Source: Ferroplasma acidiphilum
Lineage (GTDB): Archaea; Thermoplasmatota; Thermoplasmata; Thermoplasmatales; Thermoplasmataceae
Reading direction: 5' to 3'
Length of the DNA: 64,000 bases
NCBI RefSeq assembly: GCF_002078355.1
Contig: NZ_CP015363.1
Location: forward strand, 1,426,001-1,490,000
The notes under the pieces were generated by a model. The model was not told where the DNA came from and ran no database searches. It worked only from the letters and a program-made list of their open reading frames with translations. This document shows positions 45,953-55,405 of the stretch, piece by piece. Positions within the stretch are counted from its first letter, which is position 1, and each line of letters begins with the position of its first letter. The translations under genes were made by a program, and so were the position numbers.

Positions 45953-46321
45953 CTTTATGGAAAGCATCTGGTCATATTTCAGGGTATATTTGATTTTTTT
46001 ATTCCTTATCTCATGTGCAACTTTTTCTGTAAGCTCCTCTATTTCCTCTGAAATAATGTTCCTGTAGATTGTCAATTCTTTTCTATCCTGTGGGAATATC
46101 ATTTTAAACCTTGTATTTTCCCTTCTGTACCCGAAAGGTTTTTTATTTTTCCTTATCTCTTCCATATTCAATTCCAGCAGGATATCATCAAATTGCTTCT
46201 CCTCCTGGTTTAATTTTGATTCACTTTCAACGATTTCCCACATATCAGGAAAGTATTTTTCCAGATCCTTCCACTGGAAATTTTCATCAAATATAATATG
46301 GCCACTATAATTTTTCACCAT
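45938..46321 (-). CDS. Unrecognised soluble protein
   Basis: About 127 residues, charged and helix-rich, beginning MVKNYSGHIIFDENFQW and ending in a Lys-rich tail. The start is the ATG at 46319-46321; an in-frame TTG two codons upstream is weaker. A central SESKLNQEEKQFDDILLE segment could be coiled. I do not recognise it. It overlaps the end of cobS by 15 bases in convergent orientation. Confidence 0.6.
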   Translation of the reverse strand: MVKNYSGHIIFDENFQWKDLEKYFPDMWEIVESESKLNQEEKQFDDILLELNMEEIRKNKKPFGYRRENTRFKMIFPQDRKELTIYRNIISEEIEELTEKVAHEIRNKKIKYTLKYDQMLSIKLKKK

Positions 46322-46399
46322 TGCCAATATATAGATAATACATTAAGTTTTTCTTTGAACTTAGAAATGATTATATTTTATTGTGCTATAGTGTATAGA

Positions 46400-47946
<1,547 letters not shown>

Positions 47947-48579
47947 TTATTCCTCGTCCTTACTTTTGCTGGATATAAGAAATCTGCATGCGCTGTATCC
48001 ATTTACCTGCCTGTGCGTAGATTTTACATTTGCATCTAAAACCTGTGAAAACATTTTTGTTTCCATGGAACATGCAATACCAAAGTTTTTTGAAATAGAA
48101 AGTATAGGGCAGTTATACTCTATTAACTCAAAATTTCCCTGGGCTCTTTTAACCTCCGGATAATAATCCGCATTTCTCCTGAGTATAGCAAGCTCATTTA
48201 CCTTTTCATCAAGATTTTTCCCCCTCATGGCACCGGTATATTCAGATCTAACTTTTGAATACCTGTCCTTTAGAAATTCTTCGAGAAGTTTTTCATTGCC
48301 GGTAGTTTTTATAAAATCCATGAAATCATTTAGCATTGAATCAGAACTGTTTCCCAGCTTATTGTTTGATACTGGCAAAGCATAAAATATAAAAGAAGGC
48401 CTTCCTACCTTTTTCTTTACTATTTTCCTGGCCACGGCTCCCTGCTGTTCAAGAGCAGAAATATGATTAAGGACTGCCATTTTTGATATGCTCATTTTTT
48501 CGGCCAGCTCATCAAGGGTCAGGCCCGGAAATTCTTTCAATAAAAGTATTATTTTTACCGGTGTTGGATATTCTTCCAT
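47947..48579 (-). CDS. SufR-like winged-helix regulator with C-terminal cysteines
   Basis: A 210-residue regulator. An N-terminal winged helix (LTLDELAEKMSISKMAVLNHISALEQQGAV then GRPSFIFYAL) is followed by a helical linker and a C-terminal domain with Cys in YNCPILS, GIACSMET and YSACRFLI. This spacing resembles SufR-type sensors that hold an Fe-S cluster, though one of the usual Cys is not seen. It may respond to iron or Fe-S status. It is convergent with trm56, with its stop directly adjacent. Confidence 0.82.
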   Translation of the reverse strand: MEEYPTPVKIILLLKEFPGLTLDELAEKMSISKMAVLNHISALEQQGAVARKIVKKKVGRPSFIFYALPVSNNKLGNSSDSMLNDFMDFIKTTGNEKLLEEFLKDRYSKVRSEYTGAMRGKNLDEKVNELAILRRNADYYPEVKRAQGNFELIEYNCPILSISKNFGIACSMETKMFSQVLDANVKSTHRQVNGYSACRFLISSKSKDEE

Positions 48580-48676
48580 GGAAATGAATCCAGTTATAAT
48601 ATAAATATATATCTATTTTACTTTATAAAGTTTATAAATTATTATCTATATATAATATGCTTGCGTATCTAATATT

Positions 48677-48880
48677 ATGGCACCATTAGATCCACGTGAT
48701 ATTGGAATTTATAATGATAGAAAGAAGTCCGAAATAGATGTGTATATCGATAGGGAATGGAATGGAGACAGATCCTGGCTTTATAAGAAGCATAATTATG
48801 AACAGAAACGCCATAGGACACACCGTTACTGTATCCGGAAAATATTAGTATCCATAAAATCCATATTCGGGAAAGCCTGA
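48677..48880 (+). CDS. Possible small basic protein
   Basis: A 67-codon frame with a basic, Arg/Lys/His-rich product (HNYEQKRHRTHRYCIRK). TATA-like CTATATATAAT lies ~25 bp before the ATG, which supports expression, and the region is divergent from the SufR-like gene. No family is recognised. The alternative is a chance frame; the other strand is also open over part of it. Confidence 0.4.
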   Translation: MAPLDPRDIGIYNDRKKSEIDVYIDREWNGDRSWLYKKHNYEQKRHRTHRYCIRKILVSIKSIFGKA

Positions 48881-49016
48881 CTGGGGACATGGAACGTTTC
48901 ATGCACAATTTATTAGACAGAATTTAAATGGGTGTGCTAAATTATGTGGTTTACATTCGACTTATTGAAATTATGTGATATGGGCTACAACATAACTGGA
49001 GGCAAAATAAAATATA

Positions 49017-50246
49017 TTATTGCCCGGAGGTTTTTTTATAAGATGAAATCTTCTTTTTAATGCTTAAATTCATACGCTTTAAGAATGCATTGTTAATTGC
49101 TAAATATAATACAGAAACTACGAGGCTACTCATGGCAATTAAAAGCCAGAATGTAGCCGTTGCACTTTCGTAATATGATAGCATATACAATCCGACTATT
49201 GAACCTGAAAATGAACCAAAGCTTATGAATAAATTATATATCCCTATGTAAGTTCCCTTCATGTTGTTTGGGGCAATGGAAGTTATTATTGTCTGTGTTG
49301 TAGGTGCAACAAAATCTTCACCGACAGTCATAATCCCCATGGATAAAAGGAAATAGTCTATGTTTTTTGAAAACATAAGAACTATAAAACCCAGAAAATA
49401 GAATAGCATGCCCACTGACCGGAACAATACGGGCCTTGTTTCCCTGTTCATTAGTTTGAAAATGGGATACTGCAATAAAACTACGAGAATGCCGTTCAGT
49501 GAGTAAATATAAGCCAAATAAAGTATTGGCAACCCCTCAAAGTCAAATGCATACAGTGTTAATGATGCCCCTCTTTGCCTTAAAACAAAGGCCATGATAA
49601 TGCCTATAATTATAAATAAAATAAAAAACCTGTCCTTATATGCCAGTTTGATGTCATTCTTTGTTAAGTATTCTATTTTAGACGGGAAATAGGTTTCTTT
49701 AACGTTGAAATATAATATTATTATTTCTATGAACGTTGCTATACCTGCCATTAGGAATATGTATTGAAAGCCGTAAACAGATAAAATAGCACCGAGTATA
49801 GGCCCTATAGCCGCACCGGCATTTGCCATGACCCTTATTTCAGTATAGCCCGATAATCTCTGCTTCAGGGATGTGACATCAGCTATTGAAGCCTGTATAG
49901 CGGGATATTGCAATGCATTTATGGCAATTGTTGAATAGAACAGCCCTATCAATAACATGACAGGAAGCCTGTAAAGTACGGTAAAATACATAGATATATA
50001 CAACAATCCTGCGGGGATAGGGATTAATATTAAAAATACTCTACGCCCAATTCTATCGGTCAATATTCCGGAATAATACTGTATTGCAGACATCAATAAA
50101 ATTGCAACGCCCAAAACTATTCCAGTTTCTATAAATGATATGTGGTATATAAAAACAAATATTAAAGGCAGGAATATGAAGGAAGATACCCTGCCCGATG
50201 CACGTATTAGCCTTGTGAGGCCCAGATAGAACACCCTTCTATCCAA
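49017..50246 (-). CDS. MFS transporter
   Basis: A 409-residue permease with ~12 membrane segments. The loop motif is GILTDRIGRRVFL, and the second half repeats the fold from ~residue 205. It resembles drug or metabolite exporters more than sugar porters, as the PETKG tail is missing. The substrate is unknown. It stands alone. Confidence 0.88.
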   Translation of the reverse strand: MDRRVFYLGLTRLIRASGRVSSFIFLPLIFVFIYHISFIETGIVLGVAILLMSAIQYYSGILTDRIGRRVFLILIPIPAGLLYISMYFTVLYRLPVMLLIGLFYSTIAINALQYPAIQASIADVTSLKQRLSGYTEIRVMANAGAAIGPILGAILSVYGFQYIFLMAGIATFIEIIILYFNVKETYFPSKIEYLTKNDIKLAYKDRFFILFIIIGIIMAFVLRQRGASLTLYAFDFEGLPILYLAYIYSLNGILVVLLQYPIFKLMNRETRPVLFRSVGMLFYFLGFIVLMFSKNIDYFLLSMGIMTVGEDFVAPTTQTIITSIAPNNMKGTYIGIYNLFISFGSFSGSIVGLYMLSYYESATATFWLLIAMSSLVVSVLYLAINNAFLKRMNLSIKKKISSYKKTSGQ

Positions 50247-50650
50247 TTATTACACCCCGGATTGAATTACATAGTAAATCCTGATGAAATTGCGGGCTAC
50301 GGGAGAAGTAGAAAGAAACATATTATGCTTTATAATTTACCAGTATATTATTTTTTACTTGATTTTTAATATGTGTAAAGGATTGTTTTTCCAGAGGATG
50401 GCTAACATATAATTTTTAGTGGACATGCCTGCATAAAATCAATAGAAATGGTATATGCCAGAATGTAAGTAATTCCAATCTAAACAAACAGGAAAATTAT
50501 ATGATAGTGTTGAATGGAAGTACTTTAATATTAAACTAAAAAACTGTTAGAAATTAAGTGTGACATAGCTTCCGCTCTCCAATTATCAACAAAGATGTGC
50601 CAATGTGTTAATTCAATAAAATTTATATTTTACCCCTGCATGTTTGTCAT
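50247..50650. other. Spacer, no gene seen
   Basis: A+T-rich with no open frame of coding character. The promoter of the MFS gene lies at the left end; TTTATATTTT about 25 bp before the DsrE-like gene lies at the right end. Confidence 0.5.
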
Positions 50651-50995
50651 ATGTCTGGAAAATACCTTATAATAATATCTTCTGGTCTTGACCAGAAAGG
50701 GAAGATGATTGTTGGGCTAAATTTTGCAAAGAACATTTACAGGAAAAAACTGGCAGAAGATGTTAAAGTCGTATTCTTTGGGCCAAGCGAAGAGTCTCTG
50801 GCAAAGCATGATCCTGATGTTGACACCCTCTTAAAAATACTGAGAGATATGAACGTTATACAGATTGCCTGCAGTGGATATGCTGTTGCCAAGAATGTAA
50901 GTGAAGATATATCAAAAATAGGAATGAAGCTGGAAGACGTTTCTGATACTATTACTAATTTTGCGGATCAGGGTTATAGAATAATAACATTCTGA
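50651..50995 (+). CDS. DsrE-family protein
   Basis: A 114-residue alpha/beta protein beginning KYLIIISSGLDQKGKMIVGLNFAKN with VKVVFFGPSEE, the DsrE/DsrF-like fold. A Cys in IQIACSGYAVAKN stands where sulfur-carrying members have theirs, so a persulfide role is possible. Its partner genes are absent. It is the last ordinary gene before the accessory zone. Confidence 0.82.
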   Translation: MSGKYLIIISSGLDQKGKMIVGLNFAKNIYRKKLAEDVKVVFFGPSEESLAKHDPDVDTLLKILRDMNVIQIACSGYAVAKNVSEDISKIGMKLEDVSDTITNFADQGYRIITF

Positions 50996-51349
50996 TCTTC
51001 AGAGGGCGCAACTTCAGTGGTGCGGTATCGCTTCCCGTTAAGGAAAATTTTATTTTACGATCCAATCCGCAGGGAAGCCCATGATTTTTGCAGTAAATCA
51101 AACCGGGAATGCTAAACAAGGCCTTTGAAGAAATTCGTGGATAAGCATAACTTAAAAAATAGTAAACTTTTATGAATGGGCTCTTAATTCCAGGGAATAT
51201 ACACTCTAAAATTTTTTTTTTAATAACCTGTACACAAATTTCTGATTCGTTGAATTTGCGTGATGGAGTTAAATGGTACGATATGCGGAGAGAATGCTTT
51301 TATAAGAAACTTTTTATTATTGTTTATTATTGTTTATTATCTTTAAATG
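50996..51349. other. Spacer at the left edge of the accessory zone
   Basis: No intact gene. A frame from the left end to about 51082 (ending SNPQGSP) looks coding but is short and unassigned. Near 51316-51340 the unit ATTGTTTATT is repeated. TTATCTTTAAATG leads into the DUF2283 pseudogene. Confidence 0.4.
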
Positions 51350-51600
51350 ATGAAAATTCAATATGATATCGTAGCCGACACTTTATATATATACCTAACT
51401 AATTTAAAAATTGTTGACACCATTCCTGATAATAAAAATGAGAATATTTTTTTGATGTATCAAAATATGGAAAAATAGTAGGCATAGAAATTTTAAATGC
51501 GAGTCTTACGGATCTTAAATCGGTTAAAAATCGATTAAAACATTATAAAATAAATATACCGGAACTCAGAATTTTTGGCACAATAAAAACATTGGATTAA
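51350..51600 (+). pseudogene. DUF2283 protein gene with a frameshift
   Basis: The frame from ATG 51350 reads MKIQYDIVADTLYIYLTN and on to NENIF; after the T7 run (51447-51453) it must shift by one base to continue as DVSKYGKIVGIEILNASL and end IKTLD at 51600. Both parts together match the small DUF2283 family (YD-x-x-ADTLYI and GIEILNAS). One lost T explains the break. These proteins are often paired with DUF4258 proteins, as here. Confidence 0.75.
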
Positions 51601-51605
51601 ATAGG

Positions 51606-51737
51606 ATAATATTATCATCGCACGCATCGGACAGAATTAAAGAAAGGTCAATAAAAACGAGTGAAATTGAAACAACCATTATTGCTCCGAACAAATCAAT
51701 AAAGGAAGATTTTGAATTGAACACATGCCTTAATTAA
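51606..51737 (+). pseudogene. DUF4258-like gene without start codon
   Basis: The frame reads IILSSHASDRIKERSIKTSEIE and ends at TAA 51735-51737. H-A-x-x-R-x-x-ER-x-I is the DUF4258 pattern. The place of the ATG is AGG here, while the second copy at ~53710 keeps ATG. It overlaps the convergent vapC end by 4 bases. Confidence 0.65.
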
Positions 51738-52117
51738 AGGTCTCTACTCATCCTTACAGTTATCCTGGAACTTGCAACTCTAAATAGTTTTATATCGTCA
51801 GTTATTAGGCCATAGCCTTTTTCTATTGCAGATACAAGAAATGACGAATCATAGAATGTTAGGCCCTCCTTCAAGGCAAGGGACAATACAGAAGACCATG
51901 TCGGAATAACCTGTTCTATAGAATTAATCAACTCAAATAAAACTGAACCAATATCTTTTGCTTCTTCCTGTGTTATTGTATTCTTAATATTACTGTTTTT
52001 CCATATAACGTTTCCAACTTCATAAACTGCAAGAGGTATAGTTGCATTATCCATGATTTCCGTATACTTGCCCCGCTGGAACAGGTTAAATATTGAAGAG
52101 GTATCTAATATATTCAT
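51734..52117 (-). CDS. vapC: PIN-domain toxin VapC, copy 1
   Basis: A 127-residue PIN RNase. Acidic residues of the metal site are visible in NILDTSSIF, AVYEVGN, TFYDSSFL and ITDDIKLF. It probably cleaves RNA when free of its antitoxin. It overlaps the antitoxin gene by 4 bases. Confidence 0.9.
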   Translation of the reverse strand: MNILDTSSIFNLFQRGKYTEIMDNATIPLAVYEVGNVIWKNSNIKNTITQEEAKDIGSVLFELINSIEQVIPTWSSVLSLALKEGLTFYDSSFLVSAIEKGYGLITDDIKLFRVASSRITVRMSRDL

Positions 52118-52341
52118 CTGTCCCTATCCTCTCTGATATCTTTTACTAATTCATCCATTTTTAATTTCGATAAAGTGGGTGCTATTTTTTTCATTTTTTC
52201 CATAAGTTCGTTATTCCTGTACTTTTTAATTTCATAGTGTATGGCTTTTCTAATAAGCTCAGTCGGGTTTATACCAAGTTTTCTTAATTCTTCCCTATCT
52301 TCTTCGGTAATTTTCGCGGATAGTGTTGTATACTTAGACAT
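52114..52341 (-). CDS. vapB: VapB-type antitoxin, copy 1
   Basis: About 75 residues. The start is the ATG giving MSKYTTLSAKITEEDREELR, followed by LGINPTELIRKAIHYEI, a ribbon-helix-helix-like DNA-binding part, and a charged C-terminal tail that would block the toxin. It overlaps vapC by 4 bases (ATGA). The usual model is that the pair represses its own promoter. Confidence 0.85.
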   Translation of the reverse strand: MSKYTTLSAKITEEDREELRKLGINPTELIRKAIHYEIKKYRNNELMEKMKKIAPTLSKLKMDELVKDIREDRDR

Positions 52342-52720
52342 ACGGCAATATATACTACACATATTTATAAATTATTGTAATACGTATATAACTACAACAT
52401 TTCATCGGATAAAAATAGTCCAGAATAACCATGCGGCCAAAGCCTGTGTATCATGCATATGACCATATAAAATTGAAGTTGTTTTCTGTTTTGAAGTCTT
52501 CTCTGAATGATTGCGATTTTTGTTTTTATCATAAACAGGTAACTCTGTTTAATCGTATGTTAACTTCAGCAAAAAATTGTAATATTCCCTTCCATTAATG
52601 GCCATAAAAACTTAAGCGACCCATTTTCCATTGTAATAATCTAAAGTAATAGCAAGATTATAGATATATGCCAACCATAAAAACATTCAATGCTTTGAAG
52701 TTATACCCCGATAGTACTTA
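52342..52720. other. Spacer upstream of vapBC copy 1 and integrase remnant
   Basis: Holds the vapBC promoter region (A+T-rich, near 52345-52390). From 52668 a frame reads MPTIKTFNALKLYPDST and stops; it may be a scrap of the integrase N-terminus. Otherwise nothing seen. Confidence 0.4.
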
Positions 52721-52920
52721 ATGAGAAACCAATATAAAAGGAAGATTTGCGTTCAAATCCTGGTAGGCCATACCCGCATTGAGACCACAACCAGGTATAC
52801 TCACTTAACACAAAAAGAGGTTGGGGAAGCCGTAAAAGAAAGTGTTGAGGCCTTATTTCGCCTCAATCGGCAAATGACGGATTTTGAGTGGGAGCAGTTG
52901 GGGGCTGACCCTAATGTAGT
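52721..52920 (+). pseudogene. Tyrosine recombinase (integrase) C-terminal remnant
   Basis: The stretch QILVGHTRIETTTRYTHLTQKEV matches the end of tyrosine recombinases: GH with the second catalytic His, and the nucleophile Tyr in TRYTHL. The rest of the enzyme, including the Arg motifs, is missing. The frame runs into the 3' end of tRNA-Trp, which is the usual attachment site position for archaeal integrative elements. Residues after the tRNA boundary (GFEPRS) are an artefact of reading through the tRNA. Confidence 0.75.
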
Positions 52921-53061
52921 GGAAGCACTGGGATTTGAACCCAGATCTAAGGGTCTCTTCCATGTTTCATCGTTCCAGTCATTCATCATAAATTCAGACG
53001 ACCTTTAGCTAATCACAAACTGACTGGAGCCCTCTAGGATACCTGACTACCCCATGCTTCC
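52920..53061 (-). tRNA. tRNA-Trp (CCA) with intron
   Basis: Exon 1 is 53061-53024 and exon 2 is 52954-52920. Acceptor GGAAGCA pairs with TGCTTCC, discriminator A; T-arm CTGGG-TTCAAAT-CCCAG; anticodon stem GAGGG/CCCTT (with one G-T pair), loop CT-CCA-G-A. The 69-nt intron sits after position 37, the normal archaeal place; exact splice sites could shift by a base or two. CCA is not encoded. A TTTATATT box ~25-30 bp upstream serves as promoter. Confidence 0.93.
52955..53023 (-). ncRNA. Box C/D guide RNA inside the tRNA-Trp intron
   Basis: Box C-like GTGATTA (53016-53010), D' CTGA (52997-52994), C' ATGATGA (52989-52983) and D-like ATGA (52970-52967). By the N+5 rule, the guide before D' places C39 and the guide before D places C34 for 2'-O-methylation. 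Both guide duplexes extend over the exon-intron joints. This matches the known tRNA-Trp intron guides of other Euryarchaeota. Confidence 0.85.
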
Positions 53062-53183
53062 TGATACGTATATTTATTTTTAATATAAATATCTATAGGA
53101 TAGCTCGTGTATGGGCCATTATTTCTGGTGCAGTATTATTACTGAATAAGCCAGTATACCTGAAAATCCCTTCTGCAATTCAC

Positions 53184-53348
53184 ATGAAGGGGGTGCTAGC
53201 TTTAAAGCATTATCGGAATACTAATGTTGTATTATTTGTAATTGTTGGCAAGCTTCTCACAGAGGCTATGTACTATAAAGTCGCTCTAATCCCTATTTTA
53301 ATTAGCTCTCATGTTGAAGAATTTTTCTCCAGCATAGATGGCAAATAA
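53184..53348 (+). CDS. Doubtful 54-codon frame
   Basis: From ATG 53184 the product is hydrophobic (VVLFVIVGKLLTEAMYY) and ends SSIDGK. The same frame is open upstream to about 53060 without a start. It could be a remnant of a larger gene. No family recognised and no ribosome site. Confidence 0.25.
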   Translation: MKGVLALKHYRNTNVVLFVIVGKLLTEAMYYKVALIPILISSHVEEFFSSIDGK

Positions 53349-53384
53349 TTACAATACCGGTATTGCTAAGGTATAATGATAATA

Positions 53385-53435
53385 TGTTTCCTTTAGGAAA
53401 CAAAAACATATTTTTTATGTTTCTATGTAGAAACA
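53385..53435 (+). promoter_or_regulatory. Two matched palindromic operators
   Basis: TGTTTC-CTTTAG-GAAACA (53385-53402) and TGTTTC-TATGTA-GAAACA (53418-53435) share identical arms and a 6-bp centre, 33 bp apart, about three helical turns. The second ends just before the ATG of the decayed ATPase gene at 53437. Likely binding sites for a dimeric regulator. Confidence 0.6.
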
Positions 53436-53436
53436 T

Positions 53437-53599
53437 ATGTTGGATAAAGAATCTGTTAAAAGAACGATAACAGAATTAATGAATATCCAGCACCCCGATT
53501 TAGTAAAAAGGGAGATTGATATAGGTATATATAAATAAAATTGTAGTTATAGCAGAGGTGCGCCGCGCAGGAAAAACATATCAGATGTTTAATGGGTAA
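53437..53599 (+). pseudogene. Decayed archaeal AAA ATPase gene (DUF4143-type), N-terminus
   Basis: ATG 53437 reads MLDKESVKRTITELMN then HPDLVKREIDIGIYK and a stop; after a one- or two-base shift the frame continues IVVIAEVRRAGKTYQMF, a Walker A with the VRR-x-GKT form typical of DUF4143-type archaeal ATPases, then stops at 53599. The rest of the gene is lost. Confidence 0.65.
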
Positions 53600-53641
53600 A
53601 ATCTTTAATAACATCTGAAGTACCATGGAAAATATAAATCA

Positions 53642-53750
53642 ATTAAAATATTATAAAATAAATTTACCGGAGCTCAGAATTTTTGGCACAATAAAAACAT
53701 TGGATTAAACATGATAATCTTATCATCACACGCATCAGGGAGTATCAAAA
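53642..53750 (+). pseudogene. Second, more decayed DUF2283/DUF4258 copy
   Basis: About 95 bp match 51534-51628 at an offset of 2108 bp with about ten differences. It holds the end of DUF2283 (INLPELRIFGTIKTLD) and the start of DUF4258 (ATG 53710, MIILSSHAS), which then breaks off. The upstream part of DUF2283 is missing. Confidence 0.75.
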
Positions 53751-54365
53751 TATTTAATACCAAATAGACCTGCAACTTCGCTCTGGAGAGAGCCTAACAT
53801 AGAAACACAGTTCAGCATTGCAAATTATTTTTATTAGAAAATTGACCTTAGGGGCAAAAAGAACAATCTTTATCAAGAATTTCTTTCATTGAAATCTATG
53901 TCATGAAACTTTCGGATAAAGAAATTACAGGGTTTGCAATATTGGTTCTTATTGCATAGAATGTAACTGGGATAAATACGTTGTTTGAAGATACATACAA
54001 TAAATTAACAGACAATAATGATCATAAAATATGAATAGGAGAAAGACAAACTATAAGCTATAATAAATCCGGGTAACTCAAACGGCTGAACTCTTACACC
54101 TATCCCGTATCTTTTTATCTGTATTTCTCATATTTTATTACCTCTCTGCTCAAAAGATGTATATCTTCAGATTATTTTATGGTAAAATTCATTGATAACA
54201 GGATGGTTTATATTTACGCATAATTTCACACACAACCGTTTAACTGGATATTTTATCTTGCCGGTACTAACACTAAAATATAAATATTATTTGTTTTATT
54301 GTATACAATTGATATAATTATTATAGAAAAAAATTATATAACGTTATAGACTACATAACACAAAT
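53751..54365. other. Spacer without intact genes
   Basis: Only frames under 20 codons. A 20-bp motif GTTTATATTTACGCATAATT at 54206-54225 recurs with one change at 55499-55518. The promoter of the zinc-ribbon gene (TTATATAACGTTATA) lies at ~54333-54347. Confidence 0.45.
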
Positions 54366-54542
54366 ATGAAATCTAAAATTGTTTGCCCGAAATGCAACGA
54401 AGAATTCGATGCGCCTAGATGGGACAAAAAAAGATTCGGGTTTGGTGCGGTACCCCCTGGAGTTGGTTTTATTAAATGTCCATATTGTAAATACAAAGCC
54501 CATAGAAGCGAATTTTCTGTAGCTGAGGATACCGAGGAATAG
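54366..54542 (+). CDS. Zinc-ribbon microprotein
   Basis: 58 residues. Two Cys pairs, VCPKCNEEF and KCPYCKYKAH, separated by about 28 residues with the basic, Gly-rich segment DKKRFGFGAVPPG, form a zinc-ribbon-like knuckle pair; an acidic tail follows. A TATA-like TTATATAACGTTATA lies ~25-30 bp upstream. The compact coding sequence with no frame breaks stands out among decayed neighbours. Function unknown; nucleic-acid or protein binding is possible. Confidence 0.65.
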   Translation: MKSKIVCPKCNEEFDAPRWDKKRFGFGAVPPGVGFIKCPYCKYKAHRSEFSVAEDTEE

Positions 54543-54743
54543 ATCTGTGAGCGTTTCGTTTTCCAGGGTAAATATACGTACCAACTACCCACAGCTAAAG
54601 TAGTGAGCTGGCATCGGGTTTCCACAATGGACGAAAAATAACCTGCTACAATAGGCTGGTTGGCAACAGCCATGTTTCTGATATTTAATGAATCAATAAA
54701 ATATACCTTCTCTGCTAATCCACAGAAAATGCCTTTAAATATA

Positions 54744-55157
54744 TCACAATGGGTATATTATTTCTATTCCAAATTCTTTAATAGTTCTTTCCTTATTTTT
54801 AAAATCTTTATCAAAGGTGATAAATTTATCCGCATGTATTATAATAGCATTGGCAATATGCAGGCAATCCAGTGTTTTTAATTTTATAGAATTTATTATA
54901 TCTATTCCGGTATTTATGCTTCTGTTAAAATCAATATCAACTATTTTTATATCATTTTTTATTAATAGATACTCATCTAATGCCTCTATTTCCTCTTCAA
55001 TTACACCGGATCTGGACAAAACACTTTTTATTTCAAGTAGATTTAATTCAGTAATAATTTTATTATCGTAATTTTTCATTAATTTATTGGCTAGATTGTA
55101 TTTACTGTCATTTTTATCAATAAGGGAAATTAAAATATTCGTATCTATGTATTCCAT
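54744..55157 (-). CDS. vapC: PIN-domain toxin VapC, copy 2
   Basis: A 137-residue PIN RNase with the acidic site in YIDTNILISL, LNLLEIKSVL, LKTLDCLHIANA and ITFDKDFK. Not close in sequence to copy 1. The start ATG shares one base with the stop of the antitoxin gene (TAATG). Confidence 0.9.
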   Translation of the reverse strand: MEYIDTNILISLIDKNDSKYNLANKLMKNYDNKIITELNLLEIKSVLSRSGVIEEEIEALDEYLLIKNDIKIVDIDFNRSINTGIDIINSIKLKTLDCLHIANAIIIHADKFITFDKDFKNKERTIKEFGIEIIYPL

Positions 55158-55405
55158 TATTCTCTCTCTAAAATTGATTTTTCAGACAACCCTGCTGGCA
55201 ATTCAGGCAAGCCTTCCTTTAAATATTTTTCAAGCAATTCCTGTGTTTTTTCCTTTTTTTTAATTACATTATTAACATTATTAATTCCGTGTTCCATTAT
55301 ATAATTTATAGCATCTGTCCTGCTGTTTACTATTTTAAATGATATTAGTTTATTTGTAGTATTTAGCATATCGTCTGATAATCTAATACTTACAACTTTA
55401 TTCAT
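55157..55405 (-). CDS. vapB: Ribbon-helix-helix antitoxin VapB, copy 2
   Basis: 82 residues. KVVSIRLSDDMLNTTNKL, then NSRTDAINYIMEHGI, is a CopG-type ribbon-helix-helix. The Lys/Glu-rich middle and LPAGLSEKSIL tail would hold the toxin. It is first in the pair, with TATA-like TATATATCT about 20-25 bp upstream on this strand. Confidence 0.88.
   Translation of the reverse strand: MNKVVSIRLSDDMLNTTNKLISFKIVNSRTDAINYIMEHGINNVNNVIKKKEKTQELLEKYLKEGLPELPAGLSEKSILERE

Noticed and set aside
51172-51366. 64-codon frame before the DUF2283 pseudogene
   Set aside because: It runs through homopolymers and the ATTGTTTATT repeats without coding character.
52921-53008. Extension of the integrase frame into GFEPRSKG and beyond
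   Set aside because: These codons are the tRNA-Trp T-arm and intron read on the wrong strand; GFEPRS is a usual artefact of translating a tRNA.
54344-54673. 109-codon frame on the minus strand
   Set aside because: It lies opposite the zinc-ribbon gene, whose Cys pairs and promoter box are far better support.
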